64,000 nt of DNA from Atherinomorus stipes (taxonomy: Eukaryota; Chordata; Actinopteri; Atheriniformes; Atherinidae), in NCBI GenBank assembly GCA_023101725.1, contig JALJCO010003012.1, positions 1,419,001-1,483,000 of the forward strand, given 5' to 3'. Position numbers and translations under genes: made by a program. Positions 35,507 to 46,827 of the stretch are shown piece after piece (the stretch's first letter is position 1; each line of letters begins with the position of its first letter). The notes below the pieces were generated by a model. That model worked only from the letters and a program-made list of their open reading frames with translations, did no database searches and was not told the origin of the DNA.

Positions 35507-35740
35507 CATTCAACAAACATTTAGCCTTATTTTTTCTGTCGTCGTGGGCAGCCTGTGTCGATTACGTTTTACTTTTTGTTCACTGCGTTTGAAATCACTC
35601 CGTTCAAAGCAGCTTCCCATCTTATTTCAGACAAGGCTGATGAAAGAAGATGGTTTAGATGATTTAATTATTTATGTTTTATTTGGGCTTTTTAGCGTGA
35701 TCTGATACAGCACGGAGGGACTCCATGCACTCTAACAGTG

Positions 35741-36209
35741 AACAGCCAAGGGCTGGAATATACTTGCTGCTGGCGACTCGTACGCGTGCGCATCATGGCG
35801 CCCATGCATTCCCAGCATACCTACGGCCGATGGTTGCTCGCGTTGACGCAATATCGACTTGAACGCTAGAGGTGCTTGTGTGACTTTCTCCGTGACTTTG
35901 ATTAAGTGGCCGCACATACCACCTCCGCTGGCGACGAGACCTCTTTTTCTTTCGCAGCAAAAGTAACTTCTTCCTTGAAGAAGTTGTCCACATTGTCCAC
36001 TTTCCAAATACACCTGGGTCATTCATGTCTGCCCCACAAATACAATCTGACCGGCAGATTGACCTCAGTGTCCACGTGCTGTGTACTGTTCCCAGCGGTG
36101 GCCTCCGGTATTGAGCGTTTTGGCTGCAACATTCTGCAGCAAGTATATTCACAGACGACGCAGACCGCTAGCGTGAACGTTTGCGTCCACAGCAAGTATG
36201 TCCCAGGCC
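35741..36209. mobile_element. Inverted-repeat element with CATACTTGCTG-type ends
   Basis: GGGCTGGAATATACTTGCTG at 35750 matches the inverted right end GGCCTGGGACATACTTGCTG at 36209. A perfect 8-bp direct repeat TAACAGTG lies at 35733-35740 and 36210-36217, which would make a hAT-like duplication, but then the left tip carries nine extra bases. The long opposite-strand frames inside are shadows of this GC-rich element. Confidence 0.6.
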
Positions 36210-36493
36210 TAACAGTGTGTGGACACGTGTAATCTGATATAGAGATGTGAGATGCACAAATTTGATAAGAAAATCTTATGTACATCTGATCTGAAAAGGG
36301 TGCCAGGATCATTATGACTTGAGCTGAATACATGTATTACATGCTGATTAGGGCTGGACTTTGTTTTTTTCCTGGATGCATTTACATAATAGAGGCCGAG
36401 TTGACGAGGCATGAAAACCCCTGGGAAATACCAAATGCCGAAAAAGCAGTTGGTAGGAACCCTAGGGGAGCCATTTTTTAGGCATTAGGTAGT

Positions 36494-37878
36494 TTAAAGG
36501 TGCATTGCGCAAGTTTAAATGTTAAATGCTATCCTTTTCTTTCCTCAACATGCTCTTACAATTGCCTGATGTGTAGAATGAGCAGATCTTTCCTTACTGC
36601 GGTGGTCTCTTAATACTGTTTCTGAATGCTCAATGTGAGAAATTTGGGTACGAAGCCTCAAGGGGGCGCTTGTGGGAGAGACGAGCTGCGCACAGTCGTT
36701 CGTCCGTCTATGCCGATGTGGTGTATTCCGCCACCGCAGGTCAGCGCATGTTGAGACAACACTGACTGCTGCCTCGGGGTGGCTGTGGCTCAGGTGGTAG
36801 AGCAGGTCGGCCAATGATCGAAGGATCGGCAGTTTGAATCCCGATCCCCCAGCCATATGTCGTTGTGTCCTTGGGCAAGACACTTAACCTTCCTTGCCTC
36901 CAGTGGGGGCACCACTGGTGTATGAATGCGTGTGAATGGTTCCAGTGGTGGTCGGAGGGGCCATAGGCGCGAAATGGCTGCCACGGTTCCCTCAGTCTGC
37001 CCTAGGGCAGCTGTGGCTACAAACGTAGCTTACCATCACCAAGTATGACTGAGGAGGGAAAGAATAATGGACCTACAGTGAGCGCTTTGAGTGCCTTGAA
37101 AAGCGTGATATAAATCTAATCCATTTTTATTATTATCATTAAAAGATGGAGAGCAGGTGCCTCTCAAACCCCAACTCAGACTCCAGTAAGACAAAGAAAA
37201 AAAAGTTTTGTCTTGTAAGACGAAGAGAACCGAACTGGAGTCTGACCGGTCCCCACTGCAGGGTTTTTTTTTCGGCACAACACTGGCACTGGAGTAAGAT
37301 GGGAGTAAACCGAGCAGCTTTTTTTTCTTTCTTTGTTTTTTTAATTGGAGGGAGCTCCGATCCAGTCTGGGAATAAAACAGGACCCACAGTTTGCTTTCT
37401 TCTTACTTACAAGGTAGTGATGTATGACGGAAATAAGGATGCATAATATTGCAATGCTAAGTTTTAGCATGTAAATGCGGCAGTATGACAGCCATATGAC
37501 TGTTCCTGGGGAAGAGATACACTGTATCCTCTTGTTAAATTTTGTTGATGCAGTAATTCTATAAGGTAATCGTGGTCTCAGCCTGTGAATTTAGATATTT
37601 GAACTACAAGCCAGCGTTAGCCTGTAGTTACCGTTAGCATACAGTCCATCAGTTTACTCAATGATCAAACCGTAAACAACTTGCAGATTTATAACTCTTA
37701 CTTCAGTAGACATTGTGTCTCTAACTCTGGACTCAGACTGAGTGTAATTTGGGTTAAATTAGAGACCAACACAGTCTAAGCAGCTCATGCGTGTGCACAA
37801 CATTAGCGTCACTTCCACTTGTCGCCAGAGGGGGCAAACTTCTAGAAAAAACCTGGAACTTGCGCTGTACTCCTTTAA
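36494..37878. mobile_element. TTAA-ended inverted-repeat element, family C, carrying a SINE
   Basis: The left end TTAAAGGTGCATTGCGCAAG and the inverted right end TTAAAGGAGTACAGCGCAAG both start with TTAA. The right part has GTCGCCAGAGGGGGCAAAC, a form found at the ends of a common fish repeat. The 1.38-kb length is inflated by a SINE and a T-rich segment. No transposase was seen. Confidence 0.72.
36779..37145 (+). mobile_element. tRNA-derived SINE
   Basis: The head has an A box GTGGCTCAGGTGGTAGAG and a B box CAGTTTGAATCCCG at normal tRNA spacing. The body has GTCCTTGGGCAAGACACTTA and the 3' part has GTGAGCGCTTTGAGTG and AAAGCGTGATATAAATC, ending in ATT-rich sequence. This is the layout of a common teleost tRNA-SINE. 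It is nested in the TTAA family C element. Confidence 0.82.
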
Positions 37879-38408
37879 GTTTTAAGCATGCCTCTGTCAA
37901 TGTGAGGGTGATTATACTGTTCTCTTCTTCCTCCTCAGTGATTGAGATGGACTCACCAGGAGGTATGAAGCCAAGGAGAGGCAGTGTCCGAGCAGCCACC
38001 ACCACCACCTTTTCCACTGCTGCAACTCCTTTTCATTTAGCTGCTTAAGAGTTCAGTTGGGAGTCACTGGTAATCCTGTTTTCAGTTTTGGTTCCCATGA
38101 TTGATTTTGGACTTTAGGTTAGGGGAGCAGCCCGTTGCATGGCTGGTTGTGTAGGATTCCCTCTCCCTAATGATTTTGGTTGGTATATTAAAGTTCTTTT
38201 AAAACGTTGTTGCTTGGAGGTGGTCTCATGTGATATAGTTCCTTTATGTGTCACTCTAATTAATCCAGAGACCATAAGCCTTCCTATATCAATTTTGTTA
38301 TTTTCGAATGACTGTTCTGGGATATTAAGAAATAATGTAACATCAATGCATCAAAAATTTGTTTCTACTTCAGCAAAGAGAGCTAACTTGATGACATACA
38401 AAACACAC

Positions 38409-38443
<35 letters not shown>

Positions 38444-39118
38444 CGTAAGGTTTGTGTATTTATGAAATAAGCTGCCTGAGGGAGCAAGAAGCATGCTGAA
38501 TTTCTATGAACCAGATCTTTTACAATGATTGCAAAACACACACGCAGACATACACTCATCCACAACCAAAAAACACAAGTCATTTACTACAACTTTCCAT
38601 CAAACTTTACTTTTATCCAGTAGTTTTAATTACAGAAGAACATAACTTGCTTGACAGAGAAGAAATAAGGATAGTCATCTAGTTAGAGTCATCAAGTTCT
38701 GCTTAGAACTCTCAGCTTAAATAATTTTGGCCAAATAAAGGTCAGACTTGTAATTAGAGTGATATTGTAAAGGGCTTTGTGGCTGAGTTTAATAAGTTGA
38801 GTTTAATAGGTTCATCAACATAGTAATTTCAGAATGGGTTTTCAAATATTAAGAAGGGCATTTTGGGAGAATTTTTAGTGATCATTAACAGTACGTCCAA
38901 TACATGAAAGTGTGCACTGAATTGCTACTGATAGATAACCGAAACCTACAGCTGTGATTGTGTGTACATATAGTTTTGTAAGATTACACACAGCTATTGA
39001 TAGGTTGCATCTGCTGTCAAAGACACATTCTCTGCACTCAAACTACTAGAGGCTGCCATATTGAGTATCTTTGCTTTCTCGTGGTGCTGTAGCCACTCTA
39101 TAAAAGCCGCCAGAGATT
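37879..39118. other. Intronic DNA with a CA microsatellite
   Basis: (CA)n lies at about 38409-38443. A plus-strand pyrimidine tract with CAG at 37938 is discussed among rejected items. Confidence 0.5.
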
Positions 39119-40115
39119 CATTCATTCCTTTTCTGTACCGGTTGTCCAGTTCAGGGTCGCGGGGGTTGCTGGAGCCTATCCCAGCTATTTTTAGGCAATA
39201 AGCAGGGTACACCCTGGACAGGTCGCCAGTCTGTCACAGCCAACACAGAGAGACATACAACCATGCCAGTCACATTCACCCCTAAGAGCAATTTAGAATG
39301 ATCAATTAAACTAACATGCATGTCTCTGGACGGTGGGAGGAAGCCGGAGTACCCAGAGAGACCCCACACATGCAAATTCTACACAGGAAGGCCACTGTTG
39401 GAATTGTACGAACCCCCCTCCCCAGCCAGGTCTCAAACTAGCGACCTTCTTACCCCCTCCGTCCACTGCCTCTGCTCCGCTCCGGTCTGCATGACACAGC
39501 AAATCCGCAATATTTTAGTCAATGAGAAGCAGTCCACAACTCCGTTGGCGCTCCGCTCCGACACGCCCACTCAGGTTCATCGCCAAAAATACGGATCGCC
39601 TCTATTTTCTTGTCTGCTCCGGTCCGTCCAACTCCGCTTGGAGGAAGTTGCAAAGCTCAATAAGTGTAAACATTGGGATATTAAAGTGTTTTTTTACATC
39701 TACTACTTGATCTACTACAGAAATACTTGATTGATGTGAATAACTTGTTGCAGACATTATACTCACCCATAATTGACAACAAATGTATTAAAATGTGGCT
39801 TGAATGACGTAAAGTTTCCTTTGAAGTTGCAATGAATGAAAAGTTTGTTGTCGCCACTGTTTATCTACATTATTTATCTATCTACCCACTTGAACCTGAA
39901 AATTTGTGCATGCTCTTTGGCTTGCTTTGCGGCTGAACGGTGAGGGATCTGGCAGACTCATGCGGAGTCAGTGTACGGGGATGTTTTGCAGCCCGGCGGA
40001 AAGATGGACTGGAACGCAGCGGAGTGAATTGGAGCAGGACGGAGCAGAGGCACTGGACGGGAGGTGCTACTGTTAGGCTGCAGTGCTAACCACCACGCCA
40101 CCGTGCAGCCGCCAG
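39119..40115 (+). repeat. Dispersed fish repeat with GGAGCCTATCCCAGC, copy 1, split by an insertion
   Basis: The left part (39119-39452) runs CAGGGTCGCGGG, TGGAGCCTATCCCAGC, GTACACCCTGGACAGGTCGC, GGGAGGAAGCCGGAGTACCC, and the right part (about 40065-40115) reads CAGTGCTAACCACCACGCC. An uninterrupted second copy lies at 50604-50922 in the same orientation. The element type is not certain to me, though it is very common in fish introns. Confidence 0.8.
39454..40064. mobile_element. Inverted-repeat element nested in the dispersed repeat
   Basis: The left end CCCTCCGTCCACTGCCTCTG and the inverted right end CCTCCCGTCCAGTGCCTCTG pair for about 25 bp. It interrupts the GGAGCCTATCCCAGC repeat exactly between its CTTCTT and GTTAGGC parts. 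The target duplication is not clear. Confidence 0.75.
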
Positions 40116-40117
40116 AG

Positions 40118-40258
40118 ATCCCTTCTATGAACTGTGCAGTTGGAAGTGACAACAAGACAGGACACACAGTTATTTCTTTCCATGGATTACCAAAAGAACG
40201 AACATCGTCAGAAATGCTTTTCTCAATCAGAAGGCCAATCGGTGCTAACTGCAATTAG
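40118..40258 (+). pseudogene. THAP-like zinc-finger fragment
   Basis: The plus frame reads MNCAVGSDNKTGHTVISFHG followed by LPKERTSSEMLFSIRRP and a stop after ANCN. The order C-x-V, N-K-T-G, F-H-x-L-P-K and a basic R-R-P segment resembles the N-terminal half of a THAP domain. The usual second cysteine and the conserved tryptophan are missing, and no C2CH end follows. It may be a relic of a THAP-bearing transposase or gene copy, or chance similarity. Confidence 0.35.
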
Positions 40259-41320
<1,062 letters not shown>

Positions 41321-41339
41321 CTAAACGGAAAAAAAAAAC
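41321..41339 (-). other. Splice acceptor tract of the ctnnd2 exon
   Basis: On the minus strand a run of ten T residues followed by CCGTTTAG lies directly before the exon. It is a good polypyrimidine tract plus AG. A Tc1/mariner-type MITE begins 93 nt further upstream (41414), so the branch point must lie in the short stretch between them or inside the MITE edge. Confidence 0.85.
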
Positions 41340-41413
41340 ACAAAAGAGAAATTAAACATCTTACTGAAAAACAGAGGAAATGGAGAGATGCCCACAATAA
41401 AACAATACCTATA

Positions 41414-41860
41414 AAGCTGTACTTGAAAGTTTACATACAGTACCCTCCCATTAAAGACAGGGGGGAAAAAATGCCAGTGAAATAAGTTGAAATTGACAAA
41501 TCAACAACAACAACAAAAAAAAGAATTAAAAAATTATGAAAATCATGATTGATTTTGAAGTGTGGTTCAATAAGAATAAAATCAAATGTTTTCTATAACA
41601 TTCAATCAGACTTCTGCACTGGTTGACAGGTATTTAAGCCCATTGTTCATGAGCAAGGTGCTCCAATTTGTCTGGGACCGTTTTGTTTGTTGGTTTTTAT
41701 GATTATTTTTCTAAACCACAATTCAAAATAAACATTTTATTTTACTGAATTATAATTTGGTTAATTTTAATTTATTATTACTTTTTCAGTTTCTTGTTGT
41801 TTGAATTACTGTTATGAATTTAGCCATTTTTTTATGGGAGGGAACTTTCAAGAACGACTG
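41414..41860. mobile_element. Tc1/mariner-type MITE, copy 1, next to the exon
   Basis: The left end AAGCTGTACTTGAAAGTTTA and the inverted right end CAGTCGTTCTTGAAAGTTCC are decayed versions of the CAGTTGTGCT...GAAAGTTT terminus of copy 2. TA flanks both ends (41412-41413, 41861-41862). Internal blocks such as GGTTGACAGGTATTTAAGCC and GTTCATGAGCAAGGTGCT are shared with copy 2. It starts 93 nt upstream of the splice acceptor. Confidence 0.82.
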
Positions 41861-42841
41861 TAACAAGGTGTATGACAACAACAATGTGACAATTTACACT
41901 GCAGAGATAATGTTTTATAAGCAACAACCTGCAACTCCTGTACATGCACAAAGGAGGGAAAGACACCAGAAAGTCAGAGGACTGCAGTAATGAACAGACA
42001 AATCTAAAAGAAAAAAAAAGAAGAAATCCATCAGTATCAAATACCTCTTGATGTTATGTCTCATGCCAACTGACATAAGGGTAATCCTGCCCTGATTGCA
42101 TATTGTTTTAACTCAAATAATGTTACTTTTTTCCTCAGGTAACTTGTTTTTGAGAAAGTTGCCTGCAGTATTTGCAAAATTGATGGTGATCAGGAGGGTG
42201 AAGGTTCCATATATGAATCAAATGCACACTGCTTTTTAGACCTTTTGCAAAAATTTCCCATTCAGCCTTCTAGTAAAATCTAATACAGATCAGCAGATGT
42301 ATATACATGCAGCAAATCTTCCATCTACTGCCTGAGTGCGAGTTATCATGTCATTGAGAGTTGCTGCATTATTTTCTTTTTGCTCACCAGTATGTTGTGC
42401 TACAGTGAATGTGGGAACATTCAGGTAATGTGGTAGTGAAATCATCACAGATAGGAGTCTTACATGCGAGTCTCAATGTGATGTAAACAGTTATTAGCAC
42501 AGTGTAATTTTTGCATGATGTCCTGCTTCTATGTAAGTGCTCCACACATATGTTCATGCATCCCTTCCCTCCCGTTTTCAGCTCGAAGGAAATGTATTCA
42601 GCAGAAATTCTTCTTACACACATGACCATAATCTATGGGAAATGGCAGCAAAGAAACCTTTCAATCCCTTGAACATTTTTGGTGTATATGTGTTAGCATT
42701 GCTATAATAATCTCTATATCTATTTTAATATTCTTATAGTATTGAGGTTTTGGAGTAGTGAAGCTTTAAGTTTTAGGTATGGAAACACATTCTTTCTTAC
42801 TTAAATGTGTTCCTGTCTGATCCAACAATTGTAAGTTTGTA

Positions 42842-43351
42842 CAGTTGTGCTGGAAAGTTTTCATACCCTTCCATTAATGACAGTAAAAAATCATCTGCCA
42901 GTAAAATAAGATGAAATTGACAAAAGTAAAAAATAAACAAAAATTTTATGAACATCCTGATATTGATCTTGTATTGTGGTTCAATAGAAATATTAAAACC
43001 AAACAAAAAATAAAACAAGTATGCAAGCATTATGGGACTATCACCGCAATCGGTTGTTTTCTGTAATGTTCAATCAGACATCTGCACCTGTTGACAGGTA
43101 TTTTTGGTCCACTGTTCATGAGCAAGGTGCTTGAATTTGTCTGGGACAGTTTTATTTGTGTGTTTTATTATTACTATTATTATTATTATTCAAAACAAAA
43201 AATTTAAAATCAATATTTCGTCTTACTAAATTATAATTTAGTCAATTTTTATTTATTATTTATTTTCAGTTTTGTGTTATTTGAATTGGTTTGATGAATT
43301 TAGCCTTTTATTTAATGAAAGGTTAAGTATAATAAAGTTCAAGCACAACTG
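42842..43351. mobile_element. Tc1/mariner-type MITE, copy 2
   Basis: Left end CAGTTGTGCTGGAAAGTTTT and inverted right end CAGTTGTGCTTGAACTTTAT, flanked by TA at 42840-42841 and 43352-43353. It is in the same orientation as copy 1, 982 bp away, and about 63 bp longer because of ATT-rich and A-rich expansions. There is no coding potential. Confidence 0.85.
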
Positions 43352-43353
43352 TA

Positions 43354-45079
43354 TGTTAAATAAACAAATCCATGATCCAAAAATATACAATAAACTACTA
43401 CATATCAACTATATTGTCTTCTTCTGGTATTTTTTGTCACTATAATCAACATAACCTTGATTACAATATGAGGCACATGTGTGTTAATGCTATTTAAATT
43501 ACTTACAGCTCCAATTTCAACCATGAAGCTGCAAGTCTGGCAAATAAGGTTCAGGATTAAAGTAGAAATCATGATGTACAAAAATATGCCTGTGTGTGTG
43601 TGTGTGCGTGTGTGTTAAAGTCAACAGAACAGCTACATGAAAGATCAACAGTGTTGTAAACTCCACCACACAAAAGATACTTTGGATGATGACTGGGTGC
43701 ATGTGTGTGCAAAAGAGAGAAAAAAGTGTGTGTAGAAGTGAGAGTGTTTGCTGGTTTGATTGGTTTTCTCAAAGCCATTTTGAAGCTCTGAATGAGCTGA
43801 TACCCCAGCCGCTATCTCAAGCCTCCAAACTCAATCCTGTCGCCACCCCAACACGACATTGCACAATGCAATTCATCTCCTCTCTCTTCCGCACCCCTTT
43901 TTCATGCATGCTTTCAGCAACAGCTCACTCATAAATATGCACTCGTTTTCCCTTTTCCCCAGTCTTCTTCCTATTCCTGAAGTTATAATGTAACCAGTCG
44001 CACAGAAGCACACTGTATGCAGTACCAGTAGAAGCAGTTCAATGACTTACATTAGGAGATTACTTTTTCCTGAAGAATAACTCAATATAAAATGGTATAT
44101 TAATCTCATTAGTACTCTGCCCATATGCTGCAAATTCACACAGAACTCATTAATAAGAACATCTTGTGCCATTGGACCACGAGCCAGCCACCTTCCTCTC
44201 ATCACATTTCTTTTCTACTTCTTGTTTTGCCTCATTCATTGCTTCAGTTCATGCCAGATTTTGCACTGAAATGCAAAAAGATAAATCTCACACATGTGAA
44301 CAACAAAGTAGTAGGTGCAGCCATCCCTATGATTTGTAAAGCGAGGCAACGCTGAGAATTTCAGCAGGCTCTATTAAACCCTCCGGACCCGTAATTCTAA
44401 ATTACAGCTTTGTTTTACAGCGAAGTGCCTCGCTTCAGAGCTCTGCTCTGCTTCTCATGGCAGACTGCTTTGTCATCTTGTTTGCCACAGCTGCAAATGG
44501 TTTAAATTATCAAGGTGTGGAAATGCAAATCCAAGCACCTACAGTGGCATTATGCTAATTGATGATAGGTAATACCTAAATGGCGAAGTATCTCAAATGT
44601 CTGCTAAGGTTACATGGTAATGTCTGATTGCTTAAACATATGGGAAAACCTGTTAGGCAAGTTCTGTATAAGGGGGAAGTTTGTTAAATAATGCATCAAC
44701 CTTTTTTTCAGGTCTTATTCACTACGCACCCTTTGGCCAAAGGCACTATTTGTTGCTAATATGTCATGATTATGACATATTAGGTTGCCATTGTGACAAT
44801 TACTACTACAGTAACAAAGACAATAACTAGAAAATTGCTGTTCTTCCAGAACAGCCCTGTGAATAGTGGCAAAAACCCTGTTGAAGAAAAAAAAAAGATT
44901 CAAAATTGCAACACATCTTTTAAGCTGAAAGTGTCTTTTCCTGCAAGTTTCCTGGTTTTTCATTGTGCAGGATGCTGATTGGAACACACAGCTGAGAACA
45001 ATTGAGCTCAATCAGGTAGAATATTATCTGAGGCGCCGTTTACACGATGATGCTTCAGGGTGAAAAATGTGGTGCCACT
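43354..45079. other. Intronic DNA with a GT microsatellite
   Basis: An interrupted (GT)n lies at about 43591-43614. Nothing else is recognisable. Confidence 0.45.
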
Positions 45080-45985
45080 AAAATTTCAGCCAGTTCAGGT
45101 TTCTTGATCCATAACCCACTGCTTGTACTGCCCAGAAACACGGCCCCCTCCCCAACCCACTCAGCAGGGTTGAACTTATGATCCAGGTTTCAGCAACAGG
45201 CAGGATTTGAACTTGACGGCTCCACACCACTGGTGACTTGCGGTACACCCCTAATCCCATCACACCACCGAGACCCTTCACAATCTGACAACTTCTTCCA
45301 GTGCTTTTATCTTTTTCATTTTGGACCTCAGACTTGGAAATGTAACTGTTGAGTCATAAGGCTTGATCCTAGGTCCTCCACATCACAGACCATACACCTA
45401 AAAGCCTGAGCTATTTCACCAGGGGAGGTCATGTTTTCACATTGAAGACTTTCAGTCTTCAATTTGGCTCCTTTAAAGAATAGGAAACATTAGGTCCAAG
45501 TAAAGGTAAACTGATCACCTCCATCCTCCCAGGGAGTTGAACCTGCAACTTACTGACACTTTCTCTGGGAGCCCAGAGGATGACTTATCAAGGGGAAGCT
45601 ACTCTATCAGACACACCAACTGCCTTTCTGACAGTTTTTTCATATTTCATGTTTGGCTACTTTTCTAAAAAAACCAAAAAAAAAACAAAAACAAAGCTCT
45701 TCAGCTACCCTTCCATAGACAGTCATCTTCAGGACTGGATCCTTGAACTCCTGCTTGCAGCAACAGCACATCATCTTCCAGAGCTGTCCAGCGATAAGAT
45801 CACGAAAGTTTCTAAGCAGGTTTTGCTTAGAGATGCACCGATTAAGTTTTACTGATCCAATCTGATACCAATACATGGACTGAGCGTATCGGCCGATATC
45901 CCATGCAGATCCAATACTACTGTTGAATGAGTTGAACTCATGATCTCCTGCATGGGAGGCTGCTCCATTACCGTACCACAGAACT
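45080..45985 (-). repeat. Group of tRNA-like (B-box bearing) modules on the minus strand
   Basis: Read on the minus strand, several T-arm-like words recur about 40-170 bp apart: GAGTTCAACTC near 45930, GAGTTCAAGGATCC near 45745, GGTTCAACTCCC near 45537, GGATCAAGCC near 45365, AAGTTCAAATCC near 45208 and AAGTTCAACCC near 45172. Some are preceded by A-box-like sequence, for example GAAATAGCTCAGG (45410) and GGTGGTGTGATGGGATTAG (45262). They look like degenerate tRNA-derived units in tandem or a composite SINE. None is an intact tRNA gene. Confidence 0.45.
45829..45906 (+). mobile_element. Left tip of a TAGAGATGCACCGAT-type hAT MITE
   Basis: TAGAGATGCACCGATTAAG followed by GTATCGGCCGATATCCC is the standard head of ATCGGCCGATAT-type hAT elements. 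No right end follows; it stands between two of the tRNA-like modules. Confidence 0.55.
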
Positions 45986-46628
45986 AAGGCCCAATTCCAA
46001 TGTTCCCCCTACTTTCAACCACTAGCCCTTACTCACTACCCCCAAGACCTCACCCACTATCACTACACCCTCAAATTGAAGCCATAAGGGGTAGGGCTTT
46101 GTAATCTTTTCAAAGAATTGGGACCCCACTTGCTGCATTTACGTTCAGGCACGTAAGTGACTGCGTAGTGACGTTTGCACTTACGTCTCACCATAACAAC
46201 ACACCCAGCAACAACACAGAGTTAAAGGTTGCTGTCTTTTTTCTTTTTTTCATCATTCATCATGCTTCGGTTGATTAATAAACAAAACAACCACAGGGGA
46301 AAGAAGTCACCATGACGACTGTTGTCTCTTGTCAACTGCTGAAAAGCCTTCACAAGCTTTTCATCAGTATTTTAGCCTTGCTAGTTTGGTTCGTCTGGCT
46401 AACGTTACGAACAACTGTGTAATCTGTACATTTGAGTTTTCTTCTCTGAGTCCTGTCGCTCTCCGGAGGTTGCTATTGTTGTTTGATTGATAATGACGTA
46501 CAGCTCACTAACCCTTTTCTCTGGCCCTTCCTCAGCAAGTCAGCATCTGACGTCCCTCACTCTGAATGAAATGAAATGAAAAATACTTTATTCATCCCCG
46601 AAGGGAAATTCAGTATTGTAAAAGCTCA

Positions 46629-46661
<33 letters not shown>

Positions 46662-46827
46662 AAACAAAAAGGGGTCTACTGTAGATTGATACCCCCATAC
46701 CCCTCGTTAAGTCCACTACCCTTAGACGCAAAGTGGAACTGGGACAGCACTACCTTCACGGAAAAGCGCAAAATCTAGGGCTAGGGCTAAAAAGTAGGGC
46801 TAGTGGGTGTATTGGGATGCACCCTTA
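45986..46827. mobile_element. Inverted-repeat element with CCCAATTCC / CCCAATACACCC ends
   Basis: The left end AAGGCCCAATTCCAATG...CCTACTTTCAACCACTAGCCC matches the inverted right end AAGGGTGCATCCCAATACACCC...ACTAGCCCTAC loosely over some 40 bp. The interior holds unrelated GC-rich sequence and a nested LINE tail. Superfamily is not assigned; the flanks allow a TAA duplication but do not prove it. Confidence 0.65.
46566..46657 (-). mobile_element. LINE/SINE 3' tail with T28 run
   Basis: On the minus strand GAATTTCCCTTCGGGGATG followed by AATAAAGTATTTTTC and (ATTTC)n repeats is a standard 3' tail of teleost non-LTR elements. A run of 28 T (46630-46657) lies at the other side. It interrupts the 45986 element. 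Confidence 0.6.

Noticed and set aside
35732..36333. Several overlapping frames of 96-119 codons on both strands
   Set aside because: They coincide with a GC-rich inverted-repeat element, where stop codons are rare in all frames.
37036..37470. 144-codon minus-strand frame
   Set aside because: It lies across a SINE end and T-rich filler inside the TTAA family C element; frame openness follows from the repeats.
37938..37965. Possible microexon on the plus strand: pyrimidine tract plus CAG, 24 bp, then GTATGA
   Set aside because: It would be on the strand opposite to ctnnd2, lies near the end of a family C repeat, and such combinations arise by chance in this much sequence.
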